Source: Ceratodon purpureus | Lineage: Eukaryota > Streptophyta > Bryopsida > Pseudoditrichales > Ditrichaceae | Reading direction: 5' to 3' | Length of the DNA: 64,000 bases | NCBI GenBank assembly: GCA_014871385.1 | Contig: CM026422.1 | Coordinates: 9,960,564-10,024,563 of the forward strand | Part shown: positions 42,717 through 53,789 of the stretch, piece by piece | Layout of the letters: each line of letters begins with the position of its first letter | Numbering within the stretch: position 1 is the first letter of the stretch | Made by a program: the position numbers and the translations under genes | The notes under the pieces: generated by a model | Database searches by the model: none | What the model saw: the letters and a program-made list of their open reading frames with translations, nothing else | Told to the model about the DNA's origin: nothing

Positions 42717-45155
42717 TTGCCCCCTCTCTCTCGTGACTCCCACTTGGGCGGCTTTCTTTCTCCCATCTCCTCCCATACCCCTTCCCCTCTACTTTCCCCT
42801 ATTCCAGTTTTATCGCTTCCCTTTGCCTCGACTTCCCCCCCTTCATCTCGGCACTACACTGCTTCTCTTCCCCCCCGCCCTTCTCCTTCTCTTCAAGTTT
42901 CTCCCTCCCTCCTTGACCGCCCTCTTCATTCTCTATCCGGTTCTCTCACTGCTCATCTTAGGGTTTCCACACCTTTGTCGGAAGGCGCTCGGCGGGACAG
43001 CACATTTGAGTCGCAACCTTCCAGCTCCGACTGCTCTAGGCGACCCCTGCAGACACACCGCTCACTGCACACGACGGAGCTCACTTCCATCGCGACAGGC
43101 ACTTCGCCGACTCTCTACCAGCCCCCTCCCGTGATCGGCAGTGGTCCTCACTGTCGCTTATCCTCAGGTTTTTCGTCACTTTCTGTTTCTGCGAGTCAAC
43201 TTCCCGGTTCGTCTGCTCTCTTTGCTCCCTTGCCGTCGTCCTCTCAGTGTTTTACGTCTAGGGTTTCCGCCAGTCCTCGTAGTACATCGAGTCTAGTTCT
43301 CCCCTCGGTCAAATTAGAGTCCGCTCACAGTTTTCAGTGCCATCCCTCCGAATTATTATCTACCCCTCCTCATCTTTTTGTCCCCTCTCTCTTTGATCAC
43401 CCCGCACCTAACCCTAATTTTCGGCCACAGTCGGCACTGTTCGCGTCGTCTGATCCTGTCATTCTTCCCCACACTGTTAACCCCCTACATCCCTTCTGTG
43501 CGACCAATCGCTTCCCGCAGACTGAACCCTCTGAGTATACTTCCGAGGGTAGTAGTAGTTCGGATACATTAGAGTTTCCTACGCATTGTTCCCAGGGTCC
43601 AGTCCGAGTTGTTGGCAGGTCTAATTTCGTACTCACCGGAACCGACCCAGCTCCGCACCGACCAGCACGCAACTGCAAACGCCGTCGTCGAGGGCATTTT
43701 GCCACTTTGGAGCGCTACTTTGCTCGTGGACTACTGCACCAGGGTCCTAGCCAGGAATCCATGGAGGCTGGTGGACCACGCCAACCTCCACCAGAGACGG
43801 CCATGGCCGTCGACAGCGCGAGTGGCCACCTACCTGCACCGGACGTCGACCTTCCCGCACCGACTGGATTAGCGCCCCCAGCCTCCGAGCCTGCCCCCCC
43901 TGCAGGAGTCAGCACACCCTCATCGGAGACTCAGCGTAGAGGAATTAAGCGGAAATTAACCCCCGTTGATGGTCGGGTACCGAAGCGCCTCCGAATTCCG
44001 CAGAAGATGCAGAGACGATGGAAGGTTAAATTCGAACCCTTTAAGTACTGGACACAGTGGACGGCAATGGCGGATGAAGACTGGGCTTCTCAGACCAGCC
44101 TCGAAGTTTTTTACAACTTCAGCTGGCCTGAACCCCGCACCGAGCTCCTGCTTGACTTCGTGGAGGGTTTTCAGTACGTGCAGCCACCTGCAGGCAAACG
44201 CCGTCCCGCTGCAGAATTAGGGGGGCCGATCAGGTCTATGGTATGGGGCAAGCCGGTCGAGATCACCGCCTTTGTTATTCGGGCGGCATTGGGCTTCGAG
44301 GCAGGGAGGGATTTGTCAAGCCGCAAACCTGTACATGGATTTCACCGTCGCTACTCTCGTTATGGTCTCAGCGCAGCCGACCACAAGCACGACGGTAACA
44401 GGGTTACAGCGCTGCACCTGGCCTATCAGGTTCGGGTTCAAGCACTCGGGGACGCCATCGGTTTCAAGCAGCGCCATATTTTTGTCAGCAATGACATGCT
44501 GGAACACATGTTTGCGGCTGAGGAGGCGGGAGCCGATCAGAAACCGTTTGACTGGTCCCACTTCGTCTTGACTAATCTTCGTCGGCATCTTATCTATATC
44601 CATTCCCAGGCTCCCGGCACGAGACGCCTCCGAGGAGCACCAGTGATGGACGCCATCCTGTCGACATGGTTCCCGGAGCGAGAAGAGGTTACCGCCCCCC
44701 TCCTCGTTTCTTCGAGCGTTGATACTGCAGACGGCAGCCATGAGGGCGCCCCAGTCAGTGATACTCCGCCTTTACATCGAGTCGGCTCGGTTTTGCGTGA
44801 CCAGACGAGTGGAGCCGACCTCCCAGCCACTGTCAGTGCCTCCGTGGACCCGGCATTGGCAGCCACCCCAACCTCCAAGTCTATGGAGGGTTCATCCGAT
44901 GTGGGCCGCTCTACCCAGCGTATCACGCGACAAACCCTCCGACGTCACCCTAACGACCTCCTGCCCCCCCCCGGACAACACAGCCCAGGCCACACCCCCC
45001 ACTGCCGGAGGGTCCCCACCGTGTCGGTATCCCTTAAGGTCCCGAGCACCTATGATGGTAGCGGCCACGGTCTCGACCGACTCAGAGCCACTTATTATCG
45101 GGCGTACACTGGCGCCTTCCAGAGTTCCCCTCGCGTGTCTCGACAGCTCCTCTAG
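42717..45155 (+). CDS. E2 third ORF, N-terminal part: accessory domain
   Basis: This is in the same frame as integrase, beyond the TAG at 42663. The first 340 residues are Ser/Pro/Leu-rich. A plausible start is the ATG at 43761. The domain at about residues 430-640 has EVFYNFSWPEP, GKPVEITAFVIRAALGF, HIFVSNDMLEHMF and a KPFDWSHFV block. This is the N/D-W pattern shared with the other elements and with plant ORF1-type proteins. At a run of nine C (44964-44972) the frame that looks like coding moves to the +1 frame, and the original frame ends at TAG 45153. The frameshift may be an indel or slippage. The location downstream of integrase matches the 'env-like' slot of plant Ty3 elements, but no membrane segment is visible. 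Confidence 0.65.
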   Translation: MPPLSRDSHLGGFLSPISSHTPSPLLSPIPVLSLPFASTSPPSSRHYTASLPPRPSPSLQVSPSLLDRPLHSLSGSLTAHLRVSTPLSEGARRDSTFESQPSSSDCSRRPLQTHRSLHTTELTSIATGTSPTLYQPPPVIGSGPHCRLSSGFSSLSVSASQLPGSSALFAPLPSSSQCFTSRVSASPRSTSSLVLPSVKLESAHSFQCHPSELLSTPPHLFVPSLFDHPAPNPNFRPQSALFASSDPVILPHTVNPLHPFCATNRFPQTEPSEYTSEGSSSSDTLEFPTHCSQGPVRVVGRSNFVLTGTDPAPHRPARNCKRRRRGHFATLERYFARGLLHQGPSQESMEAGGPRQPPPETAMAVDSASGHLPAPDVDLPAPTGLAPPASEPAPPAGVSTPSSETQRRGIKRKLTPVDGRVPKRLRIPQKMQRRWKVKFEPFKYWTQWTAMADEDWASQTSLEVFYNFSWPEPRTELLLDFVEGFQYVQPPAGKRRPAAELGGPIRSMVWGKPVEITAFVIRAALGFEAGRDLSSRKPVHGFHRRYSRYGLSAADHKHDGNRVTALHLAYQVRVQALGDAIGFKQRHIFVSNDMLEHMFAAEEAGADQKPFDWSHFVLTNLRRHLIYIHSQAPGTRRLRGAPVMDAILSTWFPEREEVTAPLLVSSSVDTADGSHEGAPVSDTPPLHRVGSVLRDQTSGADLPATVSASVDPALAATPTSKSMEGSSDVGRSTQRITRQTLRRHPNDLLPPPGQHSPGHTPHCRRVPTVSVSLKVPSTYDGSGHGLDRLRATYYRAYTGAFQSSPRVSRQLL

Positions 45156-46158
45156 CGAGTCCCTTCCCATGGCCTCGCCACCCTCCTCCCCGCGAGGCAC
45201 TACTCATACGGCACCGACTCTGACTACGCCAATAGAACCCTCATCTGCAGCCCCGCCGATTCAAAGTCGTCACTGGGCGATTGTTCCGTGGCGACCATTC
45301 TTAATCCTTGGCAGACACCCCCAACATATCTCTCAGTCTGCAGCAGTCTCGCAACCTGCACAAGGCCAAGGTTCACCGGCAAACCCCAGTCGATGCCCGA
45401 CCCCTCCCACTGACCCTGTTGGCCATGCCCCTACGGGCCCCTCACAGCCGACACCACCCCAACGCCAACAGTCTGGTGGTTCTTCTGGTGGACCCCCTGG
45501 GGACTCTTTGGGTAGCCTCCCGGCTGAGGCCACTTCCATCACAGATTTTCAGCTCTTGCTGAATAATCTAAATGCTATGGCAACTGTCCTTGTAAGGACA
45601 CGAGCAGCGGCTCGGCAATTGGAGGCTACCCGCTCCTCTTGTGATATTCGAGTAACTGAGCTCGAATCGACCCTCGGTGAGCTAACCACACAGGTCGCGG
45701 GTCTTACACAGCAGCTTCACGACTCCGAGACTGCTCGCGAGCAGTTACTCTTGGACAACACCAACCTGCGGAACTCCATCACCACCTTACAGGACCAGTT
45801 AGCTGCTGCAGCCGTTCCTCATAGCCGACCTGATCCATCCCTTCGTCGTCTGGAACTCGAGCAGCAACTTAGCCACCGCTTGCAAAACGCTGATATCCTC
45901 CTCCTCGAGAATCAGACGCTTACCTTGCAGTTAGCTACGCTGACTCTTCCTCCTCGGGAACTCAGCAGAGCAGTCCGTGACTACGCCACCTCCAAACACA
46001 GAGACCTGGAGCTTGCCCTCACCGCACACCGCGAGGACTTTGAATGCCAGCAGCGATGGCTTCGTAGGTTCGAAGAGCGAGACCCCACATTCGAGCCATG
46101 GCTCGAGGACGGCGACGCTTCAGCTGCAGAGCCGACTTTGACACAACCGACCCCTTGA
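44973..46158 (+). CDS. E2 third ORF, C-terminal part in the +1 frame: coiled coil
   Basis: From the C run at 44964-44972 the coding-like frame is that of an ORF open from 44719 to 46158. It is Pro/Ser-rich to about 45530, then forms a long coiled coil (about 45550-46060) with Leu/Glu/Gln heptads, and ends with an acidic tail. A coiled coil after the accessory domain is the same order as in E1, E3, T2 and T3, so I treat this as the rest of the third protein after a frameshift. Confidence 0.6.
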
Positions 46159-46333
46159 GCGGAGTCCGACCTCCGAGACTACAGGCACATCCGGCGCGGC
46201 TTTGTAGATGTTAGACTACCGTCTCAGTCTACTCTTTTCTTTTTCATTTTGATTTTTTTTCCTTTTTCTCCTAGGCTATGTTGTCCCACCCTTCTTTTTC
46301 GCCCCGACCTCCAGTTCTGAGGACAGAACTACC

Positions 46334-46349
46334 GGAAAAAAGGGGATAA
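46334..46349 (+). other. E2 polypurine tract
   Basis: GGAAAAAAGGGGATAA lies directly before the 3' LTR. Confidence 0.8.
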
Positions 46350-46772
46350 TGTTAACCGGAGATTTATCCATCTCCCCTTTCCCAGTTCCAGTAACACTTT
46401 GTACAGTTTTTCATCCATGTCCCCGACAGTCATCCAGTCGGCTGGATGAACTCTGTCAGAGCCGACTGGATGAACTCTGTCGGAGCCGACCGGATGATTT
46501 CTGCTAGACTCTTAAGGCAGGTTTTAGGGTTTCTAAGATCATTCCTCACTAGTGCACTCAGAGTTAGGAGAGACTGAGGAGTCTTTATGAGCTACTGTAC
46601 CATGATTTTGGGGCAGATTTGACCCTCTTTATACAGTTTTGACTCACTTTTCCACTCCTTTTGAGTGTTTCCTGCATTGTATGAGTGTTTCAGCACTATT
46701 GCTAGTTGGGTTTTTGTAGGGTTTTGATGGGTTGTGAAGGTTAGGGTTTTATGGGAAATCCTCCCTTTACCA
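46350..46772 (+). repeat. E2 3' LTR (423 bp)
   Basis: Same length as the 5' LTR with a single difference seen. Followed by GATAC. Confidence 0.92.
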
Positions 46773-46777
46773 GATAC

Positions 46778-47120
46778 ACGACTGGTCCAGAAACCACATA
46801 CGTATTCACCGACAGGGAAAGACAGTGATCATTCCTGTTGATAGTTGTATCACCTGAGCCAAGGCAGCCCAGATTCGCCATAAAGCAGGAACAGATTGGG
46901 TGAAGGGCCTCTCCCAAGATCAAGAAGCATTGGTCTTGCATGCAAACCCTGATCTCATACCTTTAGCGGAAATTCACTTGGCAAGCCTGGTTATAGCGCC
47001 CGAAAAAATTGATCTGCCACCAAGGTTTTCCAAGGAAACAGCAGGCTCAGTCACCGTAGATGCCACACCAGCATTTCGTGCCCTTGAAAACGAGGTAGTA
47101 AACGGATGGACCCATGGCGC
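46778..47120 (+). pseudogene. E1 pol fragment after protease
   Basis: Continues the E1 frame after E2 (HDWSRNHIRI). It contains a TGA at 46855-46857 where E3 has AGA. It encodes the linker between protease and RT and ends at TSD GGCGC, where E3 is inserted. The frame resumes at 56798. Confidence 0.85.
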
Positions 47121-47864
47121 TGTAACCCGACCACGGGCACCATGGCAAGACCAGGAGAAGAGTGGGACGAACAAGCAGTCAGCAGATCCCCACCGTAACA
47201 GACTGGGAGTTCGAAGATATTACCCAAGGAGTAACAGGGAGTTAGGAATGCGGAAATAGCAGGATTTGAATAGTATAAAGGCAAGGCGAGTACAGTAGCT
47301 AGCTCTCTTGATTTTCCACGGACTCTAAGCTAGTTTTGCTGTACTTAGCTCACCGTAGACAGACTCTTAGAGCGTCACTCACCGAGGACACTATCTCCTC
47401 CCTTTGTTCCCGATCCTCTCAAGGACCACACTTCTATCTACAAACAACTCTTCTATTTTGCTTTACACTCCGATCTATTGCTTTGCTTTACTATCTGTAT
47501 TCCTTGCTATTCTGCCTGTCTGAATACCCTTAATGCTTATGGTGGTGCTGGTTCATTAGTTGCCTCTTGGTCTGCTGGGACTCTGTCCGACTGTCTTGGT
47601 CCATCCTTGGTGTACCGAGAATCTTTTCCAAAGCCCTCTGGGCCATCACAGAGTCTTGGGGCTCGTAACGTAACCGCTCCTTGTTCCTTTCCCCGATACT
47701 CCCAAGTTACAACCCACAGCTGGCAGTTACTAGCCCTCCCCGCACCGGGACTCCCGGTCACCAGACACTACCCTTGCTACATTATACTAGTACCCTGTCC
47801 TCACTTAAGGTAGGCCTCTTTTCCTCTGGCGATCTCAGACCTCCATGGACAACCCAGACTAACA
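47121..47864 (+). repeat. E3 5' LTR (744 bp)
   Basis: TGTAACCCGACC...GACTAACA. A TATA-like AGTATAAAGG lies near 47272, about 150 bases inside the LTR. Confidence 0.92.
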
Positions 47865-47867
47865 TTT

Positions 47868-47885
47868 TGGCGACCATGCTGGGGA
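47868..47885 (+). other. E3 primer binding site
   Basis: TGGCGACCATGCTGGGGA, matching E1 with one difference. Confidence 0.75.
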
Positions 47886-47948
47886 TGGAAAGTTGAGATC
47901 AGAACAACAATCCCTACGACCAAGGACACCAAGTTCTAGGGTGCCACC

Positions 47949-50900
47949 ATGCCACCACGGAAACTACCACTTGATCGAATCAATGACACCGAAGAAATTG
48001 TCCAGCAGGACGACCCTGACCCGACTAAAGAATTACTACAATTTCTAAAAGACCAGATGACCGCCTTGGCAGCCAAGACTGAGGCTACAAACGCCAAATT
48101 AGAGCTGCTAAATCTCCAATACCAGAATCTCCATGGAACATCAACAAATGAGGCAGTCCATGCTACGCCTCATGATTTAGAAGCACCATTGGACCCCCTG
48201 AGATCCACTACTCTTCCTAGAGAAAACTGTACTGCCATGACGTCCTAAAATGGGGACGACCCAAACAGAATTGTCAAATTTCCCAAAATCCCTTATCCCG
48301 TCTTTGATGAATCAAGCGACCCTGATTGGCACATTCGACGGTTCAAAGTCATTGCACGTACCAATGGCATCCTTAGCTCCTTGGATTTACAAAACATCTT
48401 TGGCACCACACTCCAAGGAAATCCAATAAATTGGTACATTGATTTTGAAACCGAGCACCCCCATGCCAACTGGGACGATATGGAACGCAGTTTTTTACAC
48501 AAATTCCGAAAGTTAAAAACTAGTTCAGAGATACTCAGGGCTTTGGGCAGCATTACTCAGGACAGAAACGAACCTGTGGACAAGTTTTACGATCGATTTA
48601 AACAATTATCAGACAAACTTAGCCAACGGCCTGAGGAGGATTATTTATGCGAATGGTTCAAAAAGGGACTATTACCGTGGATTCAGCAAGGTATTGTGAT
48701 TCGTGGTGTCAAAACATTTAGAGACATACTCACCGCAGCCAACGATATTAGCCGGGAACTTGGCGCATTAAACCGCACTCAGGCTCCGTTATTACCGTTG
48801 CCAACACTGAGAACCGAAAACCGACCAGCCCTCACGGTCTGTGGCACCTGTGGAAAGGTACACATCGGACGCTGCTGGTTCGCACAAGGAGGCTCACGTC
48901 CTGACGACAATCGACGACCGCGCCCTACCAGCGCTGCCATGTATACCGAGGATGTCAATGTCGATGCTTTTCAGCCAGGACGCAATGACACGTGCTGGCA
49001 GTGCGGGTCCCCAAATCACAGAAGAAGCCAATGTCCGTTGCTTCGACAAAGATGGGCACAACACCAAGGACCTACAGACCCACACCGACCCTCACCAACC
49101 CCCATGGAAAATACAAAGCAAACCATGCCAAATCGCCGGGGTGGTGTAACGCTCACCGAAGTTCACAATGCTGAAACTAATGTAGCAACCATCAGTGCTA
49201 CTGCAGTCACCACGCGCTCCAAGGCTACCCCGGCAGACCACGTCGTGGAACATAGAAAACCTTTCCCCACGGATCACTGGGACAGATTACATGATATCCG
49301 CAAAGGTTTACAAAAGGAATTGGAAATGGCCAAGCCGAACTCAGAAATCCAACACATACTAGAAGATACAAACGTTACCATCACATTATCAAAATTATTG
49401 AGATTGAGCCCAGAGTTACACCAATACCTCCAACAGGCTAGCTTGTCAGACACTACCTTTGACCCTACGGTAATTGAGGTTAATGCCACTACCTTGGACC
49501 CCGATGCCGCGGTCATACACCTTCAGCTAGGCCACCACGAGTTAACTAATGTGTTGGTAGATGGCGGATCTGGCGTCAATGTGATGAGTGAACACTTAAG
49601 GAAACGTTTAGGATTACCTCCTCCAAAAACTGCCAAGTTTATCTTACGAATGGCCAACGATGATCCAGTAACACCCTTAGGAATCTTGGCCACCGTAGCC
49701 ATCAGGCCCATCACCACGCATGGAGTCTCCACGCCACCAACGTTTGTTATCATCGATATGCCAAATAGTAGTAATTTCCCGATTATCCTTGGACGGCCAT
49801 GGCTCAGGGATATGAATGCCGTCCATGATTGGTCTCGGAATCACATTCGAATTCAACGCCAAGGAAAAACAGTGATAATTCCCGTGGATAGCTGTATCAC
49901 CAGAGCCAAGGCAGCTCAGATACGACACAAAGCAGGGACGGATTGGGTCAGAGGCCTGTCCCAAGATCAGGAAACTTTGGTACTCTATGCAAACCCCGAT
50001 ATCATTCCCCTGGCAGAGATCCACTTAGCTAGTCTGGTTACTGCTCCGGAAAAGATTGATTTGCCACCACGGTTCTCCAAGGAAATCGCAGAATCAGTTA
50101 CCGTAAATACAACTCCAGCTTTTCGCGCCCTTGAAAAAGAGGTGGTTAATGGCTGGACTCATGGAGCCAAGGATAGGGTAGAATTGGTTAATCTAGGAAC
50201 ATCCGAGGACCCCAAGTTTATCAAAATCAACGCAGACGCTCCAACTACCATCAAAAAGGCTGCGATCGCTTTGTTCCATGAATACCAAGATATATTCGCT
50301 TGGAATCATGAGGATCTTAAGGGCATCCCGAGAAACTTAGCAGAGCATACCATTGACTTGGTACCCAACGCCACCCCTGTACAACAAAGACGTTACCGAA
50401 TGAATCCAAATTATGCGTCTAGAGTAAAAGAAGAATTGGATAAACTCCTCCAAGCCAAGTTTATATCCCCAGTTGACTCAGCACCATGGCTATCCCCAAT
50501 GGTCATCATTACAAAAAAGAATGGTGCACTACGCATCTGTGTAGATTTCCGAAAACTCAATGCAGCCACAAGAAAAGACCACTATCCCTTGCCATACATG
50601 GAAGAAATAATTGATGAAGTTGCAGGACACGAGATGTACTCATTTTTAGATTTTTTTTCAGGGTACTACCAGGTAGCCATGGCAGAACAAGACAAAAATA
50701 AAACGACTTTTTCAACGGAGTGGGGACCTTACCAGTTCGAGCGTATGCCGTTTGGAGCCAAAAATGCACCCATGACATTCCAAAGGGTCATGGAACTTAT
50801 CTTCCGACCCTACCTAAAACGGTTCTTTTGAATATATTTGGACGATGGCACCGTTTACGGTCAAATACAAGATCATGTCGCCCATCTTAGGCTAATTTTT

Positions 50901-53789
50901 GATGCCTGCCGAACAAATGGTGTCAGCCTAAATGCCGACAAATGTATGTTCTTGTTTTTTGCCGGGGTTATCTTGGGGTACATTGTCTGTAAATACGGCA
51001 AACTCCCAGACCCGGCCAAAATCAAAGACATCTTGGATATGACACCACCAAGAGACCAAAAGGGAGTGCAACGTTTACTTGGGTTATCACAATTCAACAG
51101 AATATATATCGAAAAGTTGGCACACATCACCGCACCTATCATAGCTCTCAACCATGCAAAATATACGTACCCCAGAGATTGGACACCGGAAGCCCAGGCA
51201 GCCTTGGATAAGATCAAGGAGGCATACACGCATGCACCCATTCTCATAGCTCCAAACTGGACCAAGCCGTTCCATGTACACACCGATGCGTCCAATATTG
51301 CCGTGGGAGTAATGCTTGCTCAAAACATCAATGGAAAACATGATCAGCCTGTGGCCTACGCCAGCAGATTATTAAACCAAGCAGAAAGAAATTATTCTAC
51401 AACTGAACGGGAGGCACTAGCCATGATATATGCTGTGAAGAAATTCCGGCACTATTTATTAGGGAACAAATTTCGTTTCATGGTTGATCATCACAGTCTT
51501 TCATACCTCGTAAACCAACCTTTAGTAACCGGCCAAATAGCCAGGTGGATCATGATTTTATTAGAGTATGATTTTGAAGTTGTGTACATACCTGGAAACC
51601 AACATATCGTTGCAGATTACCTGTCCAGGGATACCAATACCACCGAGGAAGGCATTGATGACTCTTTCAATGAGTTGTATATCCAAGCCGCCACCGTGGT
51701 CGTCCAGGAACACCAGGACTGGACTACGAGATTCACCCAATACTTAACAACAAGAACTATTCCTCCCGAACTTACAGGAACACGAAAAACTAGTTTTGTC
51801 AGAACTACGCTGCCATATACAGTCGTCCATGGCCAACTATATCGCCAAGGCCTAGACCATGTAATCCGGTTATGTGTACCTTCGAAGGCACAACAAGAAA
51901 TCATGTCGCATCTCCATGATGGCCCAGCCGGTGGACACCAAGGTCCAGAAACTACCATAAAAAAAATACTAACGGCCAAGTACTGGTGGCCTACACTCCA
52001 CCGTGATGTCCACAATTATATTAAGAACTGCCATGCCTGCCAAATCTCCACCACCAACTTTCAATATCAAGGAAAGGTCCCTTTAAAATCCACACCGCCA
52101 TTGGGTCCATTCCAGCGATGGGGGCTGGACTTTGTCGGCCCAATACGCCCCGTTACCCGCCAGGGCTACAAATACATCTTGGTGGCCACGGACTACACCA
52201 CCAAGTGGGTCGAAGCAAAACCCCTGCGCAACAACACCGTGGTGATTACGGCAACATTTCTCTACGTGAATATCATCACTCGTTTTGGGTGTCCACTGGA
52301 GATTGTGTCCGATCAAGGCTCCCATTTTGTCAACGCCGTCATCGAGGACCTCATGGAAAAACACATCATCAAACATCGAACAAGCACAGTTTACTACCCT
52401 CAAGGTAACGGACAAGCGGAATCTACAAATAAAACTATCATTAATATGCTCCGCCGGTTCATCCATGCTAACAAAGCAGACTGGGATGACTGCCTTCCCG
52501 CTGCTCTATGGGCTTATCGTGTGGCTACCAAAACCGCGAGCCAACGGAGTCCATTTGAAATGGTGTACGGTACTCAACCGTTACTGCCCACCGAGTATAT
52601 CGCCCCAACATTTCAGTCCATGAACCCTCGAGAATACTCACCACACAAAGTCCTAGCAGCCCGTATCCAAGATATACACCACTTAGAAGAAATCAGAGAA
52701 TTAGCACTTCAGAATATCACAAGCAGTCAGGCGCTGAGTGCCAAGTATTTCCAAGCTTCGCAGCCAGCACGCCTATTCCAAAAAGGCGATCGAGTGCTTT
52801 GGTGTCCCAGGGATCCCAAGCTCCGGAAAACCAAGTTTGAATCGATCTGGCACGGCCCATATCGAGTACAACTAGCCTTACCGAATAACACTGTCCTCTT
52901 GGTTAACAATGATTACTATGATACACACGCCACCATTGTTAATACTAACAAGCTTAAACACTATCACACTACCTCACCCGATGTTGCTCCTAAGCTAAGC
53001 TTAGGGGAACTCTACACTAAATTAGCCACGGACGCACAGACCTTGGCAGATTCCGCCCTGACCCAGGATTCCGAGGATACCACGGCAGATACCCAAGCAC
53101 CAACTCAGGAAACTCCCCAGGTTCACGTCAACCATATCCGGGTAGAGCTGTGCGACCAAGGGACCCCGGCAACGGGTATCTCCCCTGGGTATGGTACACG
53201 ACACGATACCTGCATCGGCTGTACCCACCAGTGCCCTGTCTCCCTGGATATCCACCCCGGGTATGAAGTATGTCATGGGACAACCAACTACCACAACCGT
53301 TTAAGAAAGTCCCATCCTCGAACGCAGCCTCACTCATATAGACACCAAGGAGTGGAACCTGTCCAAATCCCCACACCACCAGCCATCAAACATCAGGGCT
53401 ATCATCATGGGCACCATGGAATACCTCGGCATCGTCCCATCAACCAAGGCCTTCATCCTTCTACTCCAAGGCACTCTCAAGGACACTCGCCACACCAAGC
53501 ACCTTGGAGTCCCATCCAGCATGATCACACCCGCATCGATCGGACTCCGCCGCCATCATCCACGGGCAGCTCATCACATAACATCATCAGGCACCCAGCC
53601 AACAACCAGCCATCTAATCAGTCTCAGGCAGTCCCACTCTGGGCGCCGCCATATGCTCCAACCTTCCTCCCTCCCTCTCTCCCCTTCAACTTGGACAACC
53701 CATACGCACGCAACACTTCATTCCAGTACTGCAGCACCTTGGGTCCGTGTAGCTCGCTCAGCGCTGTTGTCATAGTCGTAGTGTACGCC
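47949..53789 (+). pseudogene. E3 gag-protease-RT-RNase H-integrase
   Basis: One frame from the ATG at 47949 (MPPRKLPLDR). Gag body, then zinc knuckle CWQCGSPNHRRSQC (about 48993). Protease LVDGGSGVN (about 49555) with ILGRPWL. RT at about 50380-51090 with PMVIITKKNGALRIC, SFLDFFSGYYQVA, MPFGAKNAP and YLDD. RNase H with VHTDAS, TEREALA, VDHHS and ADYLSR. Integrase with HLHDGPAGGH, CHACQ, GLDFVGP, VSDQGSHF and GQAESTNK, and GPYRVQL. Stops: TAA 48246-48248 (probably from CAA or CAG) and TGA 50829-50831 just before YLDD (E1 has CGT there). All catalytic motifs persist. A His/Pro-rich spacer leads to the third ORF without a stop. Confidence 0.9.

Larger units (their letters stand above)
30597..46772 (+). 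mobile_element. E2: Ty3-type LTR retrotransposon, about 12.5 kb plus T2
   Basis: LTRs of 423 bp each (30597-31019, 46350-46772) differ at one position that I can find (30849 G, matching A near 46602). TSD GATAC at 30592-30596 and 46773-46777. Order: long leader, gag, protease, RT, RNase H, integrase, third ORF. Gag, pol and the third ORF start in one reading frame separated by TAG codons (35093, 42663). T2 is inserted between the RNase H and integrase parts. The near-identical LTRs make this a recent insertion. The motif GCCGAC is unusually frequent in LTR and coding DNA. Confidence 0.92.

Noticed and set aside
42717-45155. E2 third ORF as a retroviral-type envelope
   Set aside because: No signal peptide, transmembrane segment or cleavage motif is visible; the accessory-domain pattern explains it better.
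47336-47813. ORFs of 65 and 111 codons, repeated identically at 56264-56741
   Set aside because: They lie wholly within the E3 LTRs and are duplicated because the LTRs are.
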